Below are positions 25,801 through 34,800 of a DNA stretch of 64,000 nucleotides, piece after piece. Location: assembly GCF_008801605.1 (NCBI RefSeq), contig NZ_VZPJ01000002.1, forward strand, positions 248,001 to 312,000, written 5' to 3'. The notes below the pieces were generated by a model. It made no database searches. It saw only the letters and a program-made list of their open reading frames with translations, and was not told the origin of the DNA. This DNA is from Pseudomonas brassicacearum subsp. brassicacearum (GTDB lineage: Bacteria > Pseudomonadota > Gammaproteobacteria > Pseudomonadales > Pseudomonadaceae). The position numbers and the translations under genes were made by a program. Position 1 is the first letter of the stretch; each line of letters opens with the position of its first letter.

Positions 25801-28190
25801 GTGGCGTGAGTGTTCCAGTACGGGGACAGTCCTCTTTCCTGGCCGTGACGGCGCGCCAGAGCCGGGGCGAAACATTGGCAGGCCTGCCTTTGGAAGACGC
25901 GCTTTACCGCCGTTATGCCGTGGCGGATACCTCGTTGCTACAAGGGCTGGTCGCCGATGCCCAGGGCTTTTATCGCCCCGCGCTCAATAACAGCGTCACG
26001 CGTCCCGTGTACGTGCGACAACCCGATGGGACGGTGTTCCGGGTGCACGACCATACGAAGTTGACGGCGACCGAGGCCACCCTTGTCGACCCTGCTACCG
26101 GGTTGAGTATCCGTTCCAGTGGCGTGATGAGAAGTACCGTGGCGCGGATGCCCAATGGCGAGTGGCGCGCTATAGGGTTTGGTCGGGGTGGTGGGAAGCG
26201 TCCGGCACCGGCTGAACCGGGTCCCTCGAAACCCAAGGTGCCTGCTCCGTCGCCGGCGTCTGTTTCCGGTTTGATCCGCACACCAGGCGTCTGGAATACT
26301 CAAGTCATGGAGCTGGTCCCGGCCATCATCACGCGCCTTGCGAGCTGGCCGCAAAACCGCAGCTTGCTGATCATCGATGAGATCACGGCAGAGCGTAGTT
26401 GGTCTGTGCGCTTTACCCCGGGCGAGGTGGAAAGTGTCTATCCGATGAGCAACCACCCAGGACAGTCGAGCACCGATATTGTCTTGAGACGAACGGCCCA
26501 GAACCATTACAGCCTGGTGCTGGGAGACCGTGTCGAGGAGATCCCTGGCGACGGTGATTGTTTTTTCGATGCCGTTGCCCGTGGGCTGAATGAAGGGCAA
26601 GCGCAGGAGACTTTCTCGATGCAGGGGCTGCGTAATGCAGCGGCCGACTATGTCGATCAACATCCGGAATTGAATCAGTACATGGTGTCGCGAGCCTCCG
26701 GGGTCCGACAAGCGCTCTTTGAAAATGCCCCCTGGCTGGAAAACCTGCTGGACGAGGAGGCATTGTCCGATCTCAGCCGGATCATCTACGGGGCCCCCAA
26801 CCCGTATCGCTTGTTTCAACCGACTCAGGATTACCTGCGGCTATACGCAAACAGCGTAGGTCGCCGGACGCTGTTTGCGGCGCGAGAGGCCGACCTGCCA
26901 CCGGAGGTGCTGCAGGAAATCGGGCGTTACTTATCGCCCCGTTCCCCAGAGCAACTGATGCCCAGCAGCGCACCGTATTACACCCGGGAGAACCAGACCC
27001 TGCGGCAGTTTTTCCAAGATACCCTGCTGGGTCCTGTCGAGGATTTGCACCTCACCGAACTGCTCAATAATGAATTCCTCCGGCTGTCCCAAGGCGTGAT
27101 CCATATCATGCTGGAATACGGAGTCAGGGCCCGGCAACTGACCGACCATCACCCCAGGAATCAATTGGCCTACGTCAAGTTCGACCAGGCCAGGCATGGT
27201 CGTCTTGATGATAACCAGCTTGAACAATTGCTCGACGGTGCCTACCTGGTGGACCGCGACGACCTGGCTCAGGTGAAATTGAGATTCGAGCGTGAAACGG
27301 GCCGGGTAATCGATGACGACTCAGAACTGATGGAGCAGTACATTTATTACGATCGGGCTGAAAGCACCCGTGATCTGCTCATCGCGTCCCTCGAACGTTT
27401 CCCCGATTTGTTGAGGCGGGCGAATCTCCTCCTGAGGTCTGCGGTTATTTCATCCAACCTGGACGGCATGTTGCCTGTGAACGTAGTTGCAAGATGGCTG
27501 CGTAATCCGGCGCTCTCCGAGCGGCGACTGCGAGTCATCTCTGAATATGCCGATACGCGTTACAAAGAAGTGGTGAGGCACGGCGATATCGATATCCACT
27601 GGATGCGATTGTTCGATGACAGCAATCTGCAGAATATCGTCACCCACCAACGGGTACTGACGGCGTTTTGGGATTACCTGGAAAGGCCGCCGGTGAAGGC
27701 TGGCGAGGTCGACCAGGCGCCTGTCATCCGGTTATTCAGCGCACCGGGGCAATTGCCCTCCAATACCCGAGTGAACATTTTGTTCAATACCCCAAATCTA
27801 TGGAGCTCGCTGCAGCGTCTCCCCAGGCATCACGCCGTGCAGATCTGGGACGATCTGACTGGATCTCAATTTAGCGACTCCGTGATTCAATTCACGCTCG
27901 AGCGCCCCGGCGTGCTTCGTTCCGCGCTGGATTTTGTGCTCGCATTAAGAGGCAATCTACGTGCGAACCGGATTGTCAGGGAGCTGTTCAGCGTCGCCCA
28001 AAGCCGCGCCCAACAATATCTGAACAACTTTGATTTCCCGGTCAATCGCTTGGGGCACAGCCTTTTGGACTTCGTGACGTATCTGGAAAGCCACATGGCC
28101 GTGCCGGACTGGGCCTGGCAGTACCTGAAGAGAGGGGTGACACCCGAATCGCTCAAGACTTTTGGAGAGATGAAACCGAAACCGGAGTGA
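22875..28190 (+). CDS. Giant DUF6543 (dermonecrotic-toxin-like) protein with a probable permuted OTU protease domain
   Basis: This soluble 1771-residue protein is of the long DUF6543 type common in Pseudomonas and regarded as toxin-like. The N-terminal two thirds are helical, with no signal peptide; a hydrophobic stretch lies near residues 915-960 (LAGILLVPGLQLLKSAIKTG). Around residues 1160-1290 is a different module. It contains GDGDCFFDAVARG with Cys 1229, the typical OTU catalytic loop, and then LRNAAADYVDQHPE, the helix that normally follows it. The usual C-terminal OTU strand with its His (NHYSLVLGD, His 1211) comes just before the Cys, so the domain looks sequence-permuted. OTU enzymes cut ubiquitin or similar chains, which points to a eukaryotic host target. 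No immunity gene adjoins. REP pairs flank it on both sides. Confidence 0.78.
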   Translation: MTVFPENAPGVTPHAAGVLLRPISLLPHGIRFQPHEFADQWLNQWGLIGDTRVQATYQEVETVDSAAQRKTSWVPLRDAVTRGFLIAHQSRATAEPSAREGWVYPHRSHMSLGFPSLRVNGKGLSADVLQQLHAGIAPGYQGIGQPVITEVDAQGNLLSPREKEQIRQLGHLDANQVKLARLFAALPTFDTVLKRLLVSRIKAKIPERKFRASLLQGIDPDHWYVNHFDVDSLGGRSLTASQCFTDVMLGCLATDTPPTYSRGGVGFYTRPDSVEEVDSVFVSPLGAKIPAIMESVFYIADPVTNDSLKQQFRDDLSAFRHDRNGADAFDTSTTEAALAHLLCRRFLHLFDLYKVDRDPATPLTQSARTLQDEEDRLLDLITTHPSMADRSRLLRAPIPHVYAVMLDMGAAKPQKWPAAMVIKRTDQSSLFLYSLEGGIQRFRSFQDLVNHVSPTYAGQKRGIRDIASELSESVFAVAADDLLRHQGAALEAVLNASGNETLTLAAYALKAEDALGLPMLSLAGPLAVRRETLVENNRADFYTTATRAEKSNYRSLETQVLEAAYTLAGSDIPTLLQFTRQKIKQYLQHTVHPGVDPDPDKTLVTLSYGKGANPRQSRIASLTELMLDNLRPTQYPNAMREVLAVYLADQDGQRIRHPANGFLITLTGGELARMATHIDAGGRYETLLRKEMNKPDYKAAWQAAYLANMKFKGHEAGLRGDEVFKTTVLDRAFHPPKPKKLIALWLQAVLQSSVAETRALVQGRRVQVYGLVLGGSVGAGGQHGTMGNASSIDGVLVFSDQDGPDIKGTVGVYFPDSPEGDDFHEFSSLGEGVAGLLQQEQWQGYFRSRICTLDPEEIKRTLGQQRGRPLIRGALIPGNLLETLHRAHVNFHSAYGDHRSNSNRDVHRQTAARLVMMSMETFMDLAGILLVPGLQLLKSAIKTGWLMVRTGAVPANLTTLVFVHRVANYGGRGLAGGVSVPVRGQSSFLAVTARQSRGETLAGLPLEDALYRRYAVADTSLLQGLVADAQGFYRPALNNSVTRPVYVRQPDGTVFRVHDHTKLTATEATLVDPATGLSIRSSGVMRSTVARMPNGEWRAIGFGRGGGKRPAPAEPGPSKPKVPAPSPASVSGLIRTPGVWNTQVMELVPAIITRLASWPQNRSLLIIDEITAERSWSVRFTPGEVESVYPMSNHPGQSSTDIVLRRTAQNHYSLVLGDRVEEIPGDGDCFFDAVARGLNEGQAQETFSMQGLRNAAADYVDQHPELNQYMVSRASGVRQALFENAPWLENLLDEEALSDLSRIIYGAPNPYRLFQPTQDYLRLYANSVGRRTLFAAREADLPPEVLQEIGRYLSPRSPEQLMPSSAPYYTRENQTLRQFFQDTLLGPVEDLHLTELLNNEFLRLSQGVIHIMLEYGVRARQLTDHHPRNQLAYVKFDQARHGRLDDNQLEQLLDGAYLVDRDDLAQVKLRFERETGRVIDDDSELMEQYIYYDRAESTRDLLIASLERFPDLLRRANLLLRSAVISSNLDGMLPVNVVARWLRNPALSERRLRVISEYADTRYKEVVRHGDIDIHWMRLFDDSNLQNIVTHQRVLTAFWDYLERPPVKAGEVDQAPVIRLFSAPGQLPSNTRVNILFNTPNLWSSLQRLPRHHAVQIWDDLTGSQFSDSVIQFTLERPGVLRSALDFVLALRGNLRANRIVRELFSVAQSRAQQYLNNFDFPVNRLGHSLLDFVTYLESHMAVPDWAWQYLKRGVTPESLKTFGEMKPKPE

Positions 28191-28230
28191 TCGGGCGGTT
28201 GGCAGCCAATGAGTTCATTGCCTATTAATC

Positions 28231-28329
28231 GCCATCGCGAGCAAGCTCGCTCCCACAGTCAATCTGTGATGATCACTTAATCCAGGTCCACAACAGATCC
28301 ACTGTGGGAGCGAGCTTGCTCGCGATGGC
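28231..28329. repeat. REP pair
   Basis: Inverted REP units lie at 28231-28257 and 28302-28329, downstream of the giant toxin-like gene and just beyond the stop of the GNAT gene at 28350. Confidence 0.88.
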
Positions 28330-28349
28330 GGAGCGTCAGGCACCGATAG

Positions 28350-29021
28350 CTATGCCCGACACTCCACCAACCCACGCACCTGCCCACCCTCGCGCTGATT
28401 GTCCTCACTCAACCAGCGCTCGAAGCCCGCGGCTATCGCCGGCCATTCCGAGTCCAGTATCGAGTACCACGCGGTGTCGCGGTTCTGGCCCTTGACCACC
28501 ATGTGCTGGCGAAACACCCCTTCAAACGTGAACCCCAGCCGTTCGGCCGCATATTTGGAGCGGGCATTGCCGTTGTTGCATTTCCACTCCAGCCGGCGAT
28601 AACCCAGGGCGAAAGACTCCTTGGCCAGCAGATAGACCGCCTCAGTGCTTTTCGGCGAACGCTGCATCGGCGCGCCGAAGGTCACGTGGCCGATCTCGAT
28701 GCGGCCCTGGGCCGGGACGATGGACATCAGGCTGAGAATGCCCTGCACCTCGCCACTGGCGCGGTCGATCACGCTGAAGAAATACGGGTCGGTATTGGCC
28801 GCATGGTTGTTCAACCAGGCATCGAACGCGACGCGATCCGTGAACGGGCCATAGGGCAAGTAATCCCAGAGTTTAGGGTCGGCACCGGGGCCTTCGAGGG
28901 CTTGCCAGAGGCCATCGGCATGCCGCGCCGGATCGAGTTTTTCCAGGCGGATGAAACGCCCTTCGAGCACCTGTGCAGAGGGCGCCGGGACACCTTTCCA
29001 ATCGGCGAGTGAAGTCGACAT
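28350..29021 (-). CDS. GNAT N-acetyltransferase, RimJ/RimL type
   Basis: This 223-residue protein has the RimJ/RimL acetyltransferase layout. It shows an N-terminal LEGRFIRLEKLDPARHADGL strand-helix, central GEVQGILSLMSIVPAQGRIE and IGHVTFGAPMQRSPKSTEA (acetyl-CoA entry), and the C-terminal motif LEWKCNNGNARSKYAAERLG followed by FTFEGVFRQH. It transfers acetyl from acetyl-CoA to an amine; the substrate is unknown. It is the last gene of a three-gene minus-strand operon (PaiB-like, GNAT, GNAT), 10 bp after the preceding stop. Its own ribosome site AAGGAG lies 7 bases before ATG 29021. Confidence 0.9.
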   Translation of the reverse strand: MSTSLADWKGVPAPSAQVLEGRFIRLEKLDPARHADGLWQALEGPGADPKLWDYLPYGPFTDRVAFDAWLNNHAANTDPYFFSVIDRASGEVQGILSLMSIVPAQGRIEIGHVTFGAPMQRSPKSTEAVYLLAKESFALGYRRLEWKCNNGNARSKYAAERLGFTFEGVFRQHMVVKGQNRDTAWYSILDSEWPAIAAGFERWLSEDNQREGGQVRGLVECRA

Positions 29022-29031
29022 GCTGCGCTCC

Positions 29032-29478
29032 TTAAAGGGCTTTGCGAAATTGAATGAAGCCTGGGCGCTCGGCGATGCGCTCGTACAGCTGGATCGCCGT
29101 GGCGTTGGTTTCGTGGGTCAACCAGTGCACCTTGCAGCAACCATCGGCCTTGGCGGTGGCATAGACGAATTCGATGAGCTGGCGGCCCACCCCTGTGCCA
29201 CGGCTCTGTTCCGTTACCAGCAGGTCTTGCAAGTAGCAGGAGTTCTCGATGCTCCAGTTCGAACGGTGATAGATGAAGTGCACCAGGCCTACCGCCGTGT
29301 CGCCATCCCAGGCGAGGGCAGCATGGGTTGGTTCACGCTCATCGAGCAAGCGCTGCCAGGTGCTTTGGCTCACGGCGTCCGGCAATTCGGTTTTATAGAA
29401 CCGCAGGTAGGCCTGCCACAGCGGCAGCCAGGCGGCGTGATCGTCGGCGCTGACGAGGCGGACTTCAGGTTGGCTCAT
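29032..29478 (-). CDS. GNAT N-acetyltransferase
   Basis: This is a compact 148-residue acetyltransferase. The acetyl-CoA pyrophosphate loop is LLVTEQSRGTGVGRQLIEF (about residues 84-105; R/Q-x-x-G-x-G/A pattern RGTGVG). It is preceded by the LVHFIYHRSNWS strand and followed by VHWLTHETNATAIQLYERI, the usual C-terminal part. ATG 29478 has AAGGAG 6 bases upstream and is preferred over GTG 29484. The gene begins 2 bases after the PaiB-like stop and is certainly co-transcribed with it. The combination recalls the Bacillus paiA (GNAT)/paiB pair, in which PaiA acetylates polyamines. Confidence 0.9.
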   Translation of the reverse strand: MSQPEVRLVSADDHAAWLPLWQAYLRFYKTELPDAVSQSTWQRLLDEREPTHAALAWDGDTAVGLVHFIYHRSNWSIENSCYLQDLLVTEQSRGTGVGRQLIEFVYATAKADGCCKVHWLTHETNATAIQLYERIAERPGFIQFRKAL

Positions 29479-29480
29479 GT

Positions 29481-30122
29481 TCACTCCTTGGACGATTGTT
29501 CAGGCATCAGGTGGGCGAGCGCCCGGTCCTGCGGGTCGGGGCTGGCGGCGAGGCCGTTGCGTACGCCGGCGACATCCGCGGGGCTACGGTTCTGGCTGAG
29601 CTTGCGCTTGCCTTCCAGGCGCTGGATGGGCAGGGCGAAGCCGACGATGGCCTTGAGCATGCTGTCGATGTACTCGGGCGGCGCATCATCGATCTTCCAC
29701 GACTGCTCGCGACCGGTTTCGTGGCGGTCGGTGAGGGCGCCCACCAGGTTGCGCAGGCGATGAGCGTCGCTGAACACCTCGGCGCTGCCGTAGGCGTGTA
29801 CGGCCACGTAGTTCCAGGTCGGCACGACCTTGCCGTGTTCGGCCTTGCTGGCGTACAACCCTGGGCTGACGTAGGCATCGGCCCCGGCGAATATCACCAG
29901 GGCTTCGGCGCCGGCTTCCAGGTCGCGCCATTGTGGATTGGCCCGGGCCATGTGGCCGTAGAGGCTTCCGTTCGGCCCTTGTTGCGTGTCCAGCAACAGC
30001 GGCAAATGACTGGCCTGCAAACCGTGTTCACCCTGGGTGACCAATACGGCCAGGCGGCAATCGCCGATCATCTGGTGCAGTTCGGGCAGGTCTTCGACGG
30101 CAAAGGCTTTGGGGTTGTACAT
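29481..30122 (-). CDS. PaiB-like FMN-binding regulator family protein
   Basis: This 213-residue protein of the split-barrel PaiB family is often annotated as an FMN-binding negative transcriptional regulator. Characteristic segments are MYNPKAFAVEDLPELHQMIG at the start, ASHLPLLLD, GHMARANPQW, and the long VVPTWNYVAVHAYG element shared by the family. The C-terminal part has GFALPIQRLEGKRKLSQN. There is no helix-turn-helix, so DNA binding is doubtful; a flavin or heme role is possible. The start at 30122 was chosen from the MYNPKAF beginning. It heads an operon with two acetyltransferases and is divergent from a MocR-type regulator that probably controls it. Confidence 0.88.
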   Translation of the reverse strand: MYNPKAFAVEDLPELHQMIGDCRLAVLVTQGEHGLQASHLPLLLDTQQGPNGSLYGHMARANPQWRDLEAGAEALVIFAGADAYVSPGLYASKAEHGKVVPTWNYVAVHAYGSAEVFSDAHRLRNLVGALTDRHETGREQSWKIDDAPPEYIDSMLKAIVGFALPIQRLEGKRKLSQNRSPADVAGVRNGLAASPDPQDRALAHLMPEQSSKE

Positions 30123-30162
30123 GATGATTTTCCTTGGCGAATGCGAGCATCCTAGGCAGGCT

Positions 30163-30195
30163 ATTGGTCTGTTGTAAGAGCCACTTCTGGCCAAT
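30163..30195. promoter_or_regulatory. Possible MocR operator region (ATTGG...CCAAT dyad)
   Basis: In the 100-base divergent promoter between the PaiB-like and MocR genes, ATTGG (30163-30167) and CCAAT (30191-30195) form a dyad. A further ATAGGTCCA near 30199 resembles ATTGGTCTG at 30163 as a direct repeat. MocR regulators commonly bind such repeated boxes upstream of a divergent target. The arms are short, so the call is tentative. Confidence 0.3.
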
Positions 30196-30222
30196 TCGAT
30201 AGGTCCATTCGTGAGGGCTGTC

Positions 30223-31767
30223 ATGCACAACGCCGCGCCGCCATTGTCATTCAACCCCGCAGGCATTGAGCTGGACCGCCGCCAGGGGCTCAGCCGCCAG
30301 CTTTACCAGGCATTGCGTACCCGGGTGCTCGATGGGCGCCTGGCCAGCGGCACGCGCCTGCCGGCCAGCCGTGACCTGGCGGCGGCCTTGTCGATTTCGC
30401 GTAACAGCGTGGTGCGGGCCTATGACCAGCTCTACGCCGAGGGTTTCATCGAAGGGCGGGTCGGTGACGGTACATATGTGGCGAAACTGTCCTCGACGAC
30501 GTTGCCGCTGAAAAACATATCCACAAAAGTATCCACAGGGTTTTCAACAGGCTTACCCACAGCCTTATCCACAGATTGGCTCGATTTGCCTGTAGGTCCA
30601 TCCAGTAAAGTTATCCACAGCGACGCGCTGAACCGCGTCGAAAAACATCATTTGGCCCAACCGCCCAGCGGCCCGCCGCGAGCGTTTCGGGTCGGTGTAC
30701 CGGCTTTCGATCTGTTCCCTTTCGACGTCTGGGCCAAGCTGAATGCGGCTTTCTGGCGCAAGCCGGATCTGCAGCAGCTGTGTTATGGCGATTCCCAGGG
30801 CGATGCGCGCTTGCGCGGGCTGATCGCCGCGTACTTGCGCAGCTCCCGGGGGCTGCACTGCACGGCTGAACAAATTGTGATCACCAGTGGCGCACAGCAG
30901 GGCATCAGCCTTTGTGCACAGCTGTTGGTCGACCCGGGCGACGTCGTGGCGGTGGAAAATCCCGGCTATCGCGCGGCCGGGCACGCGTTCGCCGTTGCCG
31001 GTGCCGACGTCAGGGGCGTGCCAGTGGATGGCGATGGCTTGGATTGCGCCGCGCTGGGCGCGTTGAGCCACTGTCGGCTGACCTATGTCACACCGTCCCA
31101 TCAATACCCGACCGGGGTGGTCATGAGCCTGCCACGGCGGTTGGAACTGCTGGCCTGGGCCGAACGCAACGACGGCTGGATCGTCGAGGATGACTACGAT
31201 GGCGAGTACCGCTACAGCGGCGCGCCACTGGCGCCCTTGGCGGCACTGGATCGCCAGGGGCGGGTGCTTTACGTCGGCACGTTCGGCAAAGTGGCGTTCC
31301 CGGCCCTGCGCCTGGGCTACCTGGTGCTGCCGCCGGGCTTGGTCAACGCCTTCGCCCGACGGCGCGCCGTGGACGTGCGCCACTCCGAAGTCAGCACCCA
31401 GGCGGTGATGGCCGAGTTCATGGCCGCCGGGCATTTCCAGCGGCATATCCGGCGTATGCGCAGGGCCGCCCTGGTTCGGCGTGATGCGTTGCTGGCGGGC
31501 TGGCCCACGGCGGTTGCGGGTGTCGGAGCCCTGCCCACTGTCGTGGCCGGGCTGCATCTCACGGTCCCGGTGGAGAGCATCGAGCGCGAGCGCGAACTGA
31601 TCGCCCAAGCGACGAATGTGGGTGTGGAAATCAATGGCCTGAGCAGTTATTGGTTGCCCACCACCCCGTCGCAAGTGCGCGCCGGGCTGGTGCTCGGGTT
31701 TGCGGCGGTCCCGCCAGCGGCGATTGGCACCGCGCTGGCGAACCTGTCGAAGGCCTGGAAACCCTGA
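30223..31767 (+). CDS. MocR/PdxR-type regulator (GntR HTH fused to class I aminotransferase)
   Basis: This 514-residue protein combines a GntR-type winged helix (about residues 15-85: LSRQLYQALRTRVLDG, LPASRDLAAALSISRNSVVR) with an aminotransferase-like PLP domain (about 145-510). Recognisable elements are ITSGAQQGISL, VTPSHQYPTG, EDDYDGEYRY and the PLP lysine in GTFGKVAFPALRLGY (Lys 356). Such regulators sense PLP or amino-PLP adducts and act on a divergent gene, here the PaiB-like operon. The linker (about residues 98-133) is a four-residue S-T repeat (STKV, STGF, STGL) that at DNA level is a 12-base repeat of DnaA-box-like sequence. ATG 30223 was preferred over GTG 30211. Confidence 0.92.
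   Translation: MHNAAPPLSFNPAGIELDRRQGLSRQLYQALRTRVLDGRLASGTRLPASRDLAAALSISRNSVVRAYDQLYAEGFIEGRVGDGTYVAKLSSTTLPLKNISTKVSTGFSTGLPTALSTDWLDLPVGPSSKVIHSDALNRVEKHHLAQPPSGPPRAFRVGVPAFDLFPFDVWAKLNAAFWRKPDLQQLCYGDSQGDARLRGLIAAYLRSSRGLHCTAEQIVITSGAQQGISLCAQLLVDPGDVVAVENPGYRAAGHAFAVAGADVRGVPVDGDGLDCAALGALSHCRLTYVTPSHQYPTGVVMSLPRRLELLAWAERNDGWIVEDDYDGEYRYSGAPLAPLAALDRQGRVLYVGTFGKVAFPALRLGYLVLPPGLVNAFARRRAVDVRHSEVSTQAVMAEFMAAGHFQRHIRRMRRAALVRRDALLAGWPTAVAGVGALPTVVAGLHLTVPVESIERERELIAQATNVGVEINGLSSYWLPTTPSQVRAGLVLGFAAVPPAAIGTALANLSKAWKP
30517..30619 (+). repeat. 12-base-periodic cluster of DnaA-box-like sequences inside the MocR gene
   Basis: Nonamers lie at 30517 (ATATCCACA), 30529 (GTATCCACA), 30541 (TTTTCAACA), 30553 (TTACCCACA) and 30565 (TTATCCACA), exactly 12 bases apart. 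A further perfect TTATCCACA is at 30611. Two match the DnaA box TTATCCACA fully and three differ by one base; the one at 30541 differs by two. The repeat encodes the S-T linker of the MocR protein. Confidence 0.8.
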
Positions 31768-31803
31768 GGGCGCGCCGTCGGGGCATCGGCAGCGGCCCTG
31801 GTT

Positions 31804-34800
31804 TTATGGCCGTTCCTTTGGAAAAAAAACCTGCTGGGCGTGGTCCATGGCAATTTCGCTACGGTAATGATTGATCAACTGACGCTGGCTAAAGCCTTTT
31901 GTAGAGACATCAGCTATCCCCAGAACCACCTGCTCCACTGTTTTCAGGCGTGCCGAAAGGAACGTACGGGCAGGCACCCAGTTCGTGGAGTAGTGAAAGT
32001 CGGCGAACCAGAGCGTCTTGTTGGTCTTCCTGTCCTTGATTTCATACCTGTCGAGGTAACCATGTGTGCGGCCCTTGATGCGTTGGCGGTTTATCCGTTT
32101 GGTGATGGAAATACGGTTTCGGTCTTTCAGCCAGATCACGCCGCTCATGGTCGGAGGGCTCTGCTTGATGATGTTCAATACGGTTTCGAATTCCTGTTCA
32201 TAGAGCGACTTCGATTCTCTTTTGAGGCGCAATCGCAAGGATTCGGCCGAGCGCTGCTGCGCCTCTGATATTTCAATCGTTTCGTTGGTGGCAACGCCTT
32301 GTGCCTGGTCGAGTGCCTTCCTGATCGCGATGCCGACCTTCTCCATCCTGCTGGCGTGGGCATTGAGGATCATTGCCACACCGGCCGGTGTCCGGCCTGG
32401 CTTTTTCAAGTCTTGTTCGATTTGCGCCTTGAACGCGGTCAGTCCGTCAATCAGGGTTTGGCCTTTGCGAACGCTCGTGTCCAGTGAAGGGACTGCCAGG
32501 GGAGGCGGGTCGGACATCACGTGGGGCGCCCATTCGCCGGTTTCCTTGCGGTGGAACGAGACGATGATTTCCTCCGAGAACGGATTCTTCACATCGACCC
32601 AATCCGTTTCCTCGTGCAGCTGCGATAAGCGAGGCTCGCCACTGATGACGCCCCAGAAGCGTGCCCTGATGAATTTTTTCCTGGCCCGCGGACGTGGCTC
32701 ATGAGGGCTGCCTGACCTGCGCCGGTTGCTTCGCTCATCAAGGGCTTGCGCCAACTGCTCCAACGCTCGTCTTTTACATTCGCCCATCTGTTTGACCAGT
32801 CGAGTGAGTTGTACAGGGTTGGTGCTGCCTCGGTATTCGCTGCCCATGTACTCGAGATGTTCTTCGATGGCGGCGAACTGTTCCGTCAGGCTGCCGAGCG
32901 CATCGATTTGTTCATCCAGCCGGATCATGCTTCGCTCATCCATGGCGTCGCGCAGGCTTTGGAAGGCCACCGTGGCGTTGTCGACAATACGGTTAATTTC
33001 CACCCAGCCTTCAGGCATCGTCTCGACGCTTTCAAGAGACAGGCAGAGGTGGCGGTACATATCCACCTGGATAAGTCGCAGATCGTCACTTTTGTAGACC
33101 GGCATCTTTGCGCGGTACTGACGGACAAACTCAAAGCCTTCGCGCCCCATCTCCTTGAGCCTGGAAAAACGTGTCTCCATGTAGTCCAGGCGCTCGATCA
33201 TGTCGTGACCGGCGTTGATCATGGTGTTGGCAGCATCGATGTGTTGTTGCTCCAGCACCTTGACCTCGGACGTGATCATGCCCATGGCATCGGTCAGGGC
33301 AGGCGTAAAGCGCTCTCGCAATACATCCATTTCCGCGAAGGTGAAATTCACTTGCGCATTCAGGTAACCAAGGCTGACGCGAGGGTAATCGGGGCGTGAC
33401 TGAAAGACCGGCCATTCAATCAGGGTCTTCAGCGCTTTTTCATAGTTCTCCCGCTGGGCTTCCAGGGTCGTCAGATACGCCACACGCTTGGTTTCCCGCG
33501 CTGCGCCGGATGCCTGGTTCATTTCCTGCGCGTCCATGGTCAGCAACTTCTGGTTCGCCGGTTTCTGTTCTTCAAACTGGTTGAGTTCGGCCAGCAGCTC
33601 CACGCTGCGGCGTCGTGCCTCGGCGACGACCCTCTGCCGGGCACCTTTTGAGCCGCCGCCGCGTAAGCGCAAGCGGGTATCGATCTGCCACTGGCCGCGC
33701 GCATCATGGATCACCGGAGGGCCGGAACGGGCTCCGTCGATGATGCAGATCTGGTCGCCCTCTACGGTGACCTCGAACCATTTTCCCGACATCTTTGCGT
33801 ACCACTTCCCACCCTTCGCATAGAGGCCCCTGAGCGCGCCTTCGGTCCTGGGTTGTCCAGGGGAATCGGGAGCCGCGATGCTGAAGCTATCGAGCAGATT
33901 GGCGCGCTTGCTCGACCTGCCCATCAACGCACCGCTGGTATGAACGACCTCGTAGTGCTCTTGCGGCAGCTCTGTCTTGGTGAGCGGCGCGAGCGTTTCG
34001 ATAATGAGCTTGGGTTTGAGCACTGGCGGGATTTGTGGTGGGGCAATCTCCGGGGCCTCTGTCGGACGACTACCTTTGCTCGCCCTGGTGCGGTCAATCA
34101 CGTAATGGATGATCCCCAAGGAGACGTTCAACAACACATCGACAAAGAGCGCCCACTTGGCCTGGCTACTGGTTTCTTCGTCACTCTGCGTCAGCTGTTC
34201 AAGGTCGTTCAGGATCTGCCAGAGCCAGGTCGTGGTGGCCACCGTGGTGCCGAGGTAGGGCAGCGCCAAATTGAAAATCAGCCAACCGGCCTGCTTGAAA
34301 GACTCCCAACGGCTTTCGCGATTGGAGACCGACTGATGATCGGCGAGCGTGACCAAGGCATTGGCGTTGGCCCGGAACAACAGTGGCAGGAAGTCGTCGC
34401 CCAGGGTCTCGTCGCCAAGGCTGACAGGACCATTATTGGACAAGGTCTCCAGCGGGGCTGCCACGAACTCCACGATGGTCCAGGGCGAGGGCAGGGCGCC
34501 TGGAAAGACATCGCGGCCATAGGTTTCGCGTACCCCATCGGGCAGCCACGCCAGTACCGATTGGCGCAAGGGAGCGTTTTGCCTGATGGTGTACAGCAAG
34601 TTGCTGAACGACGGGAACTGCCACAGCTGCGGTTCAAGCAACGGTCGATAAAGCAGGCAGGGGCCGGCACTTGGCGTCTGCGGGCCGATCACGAACATGT
34701 TGGCGACTATGTCCTCCGAAAGCCCCAACTGCAGCTCGGGCACGAAAGCCAGTTTGCGCAGGACGATGGTTTGCCCGTCTACCTTGCGGTCGTCTTCCTG

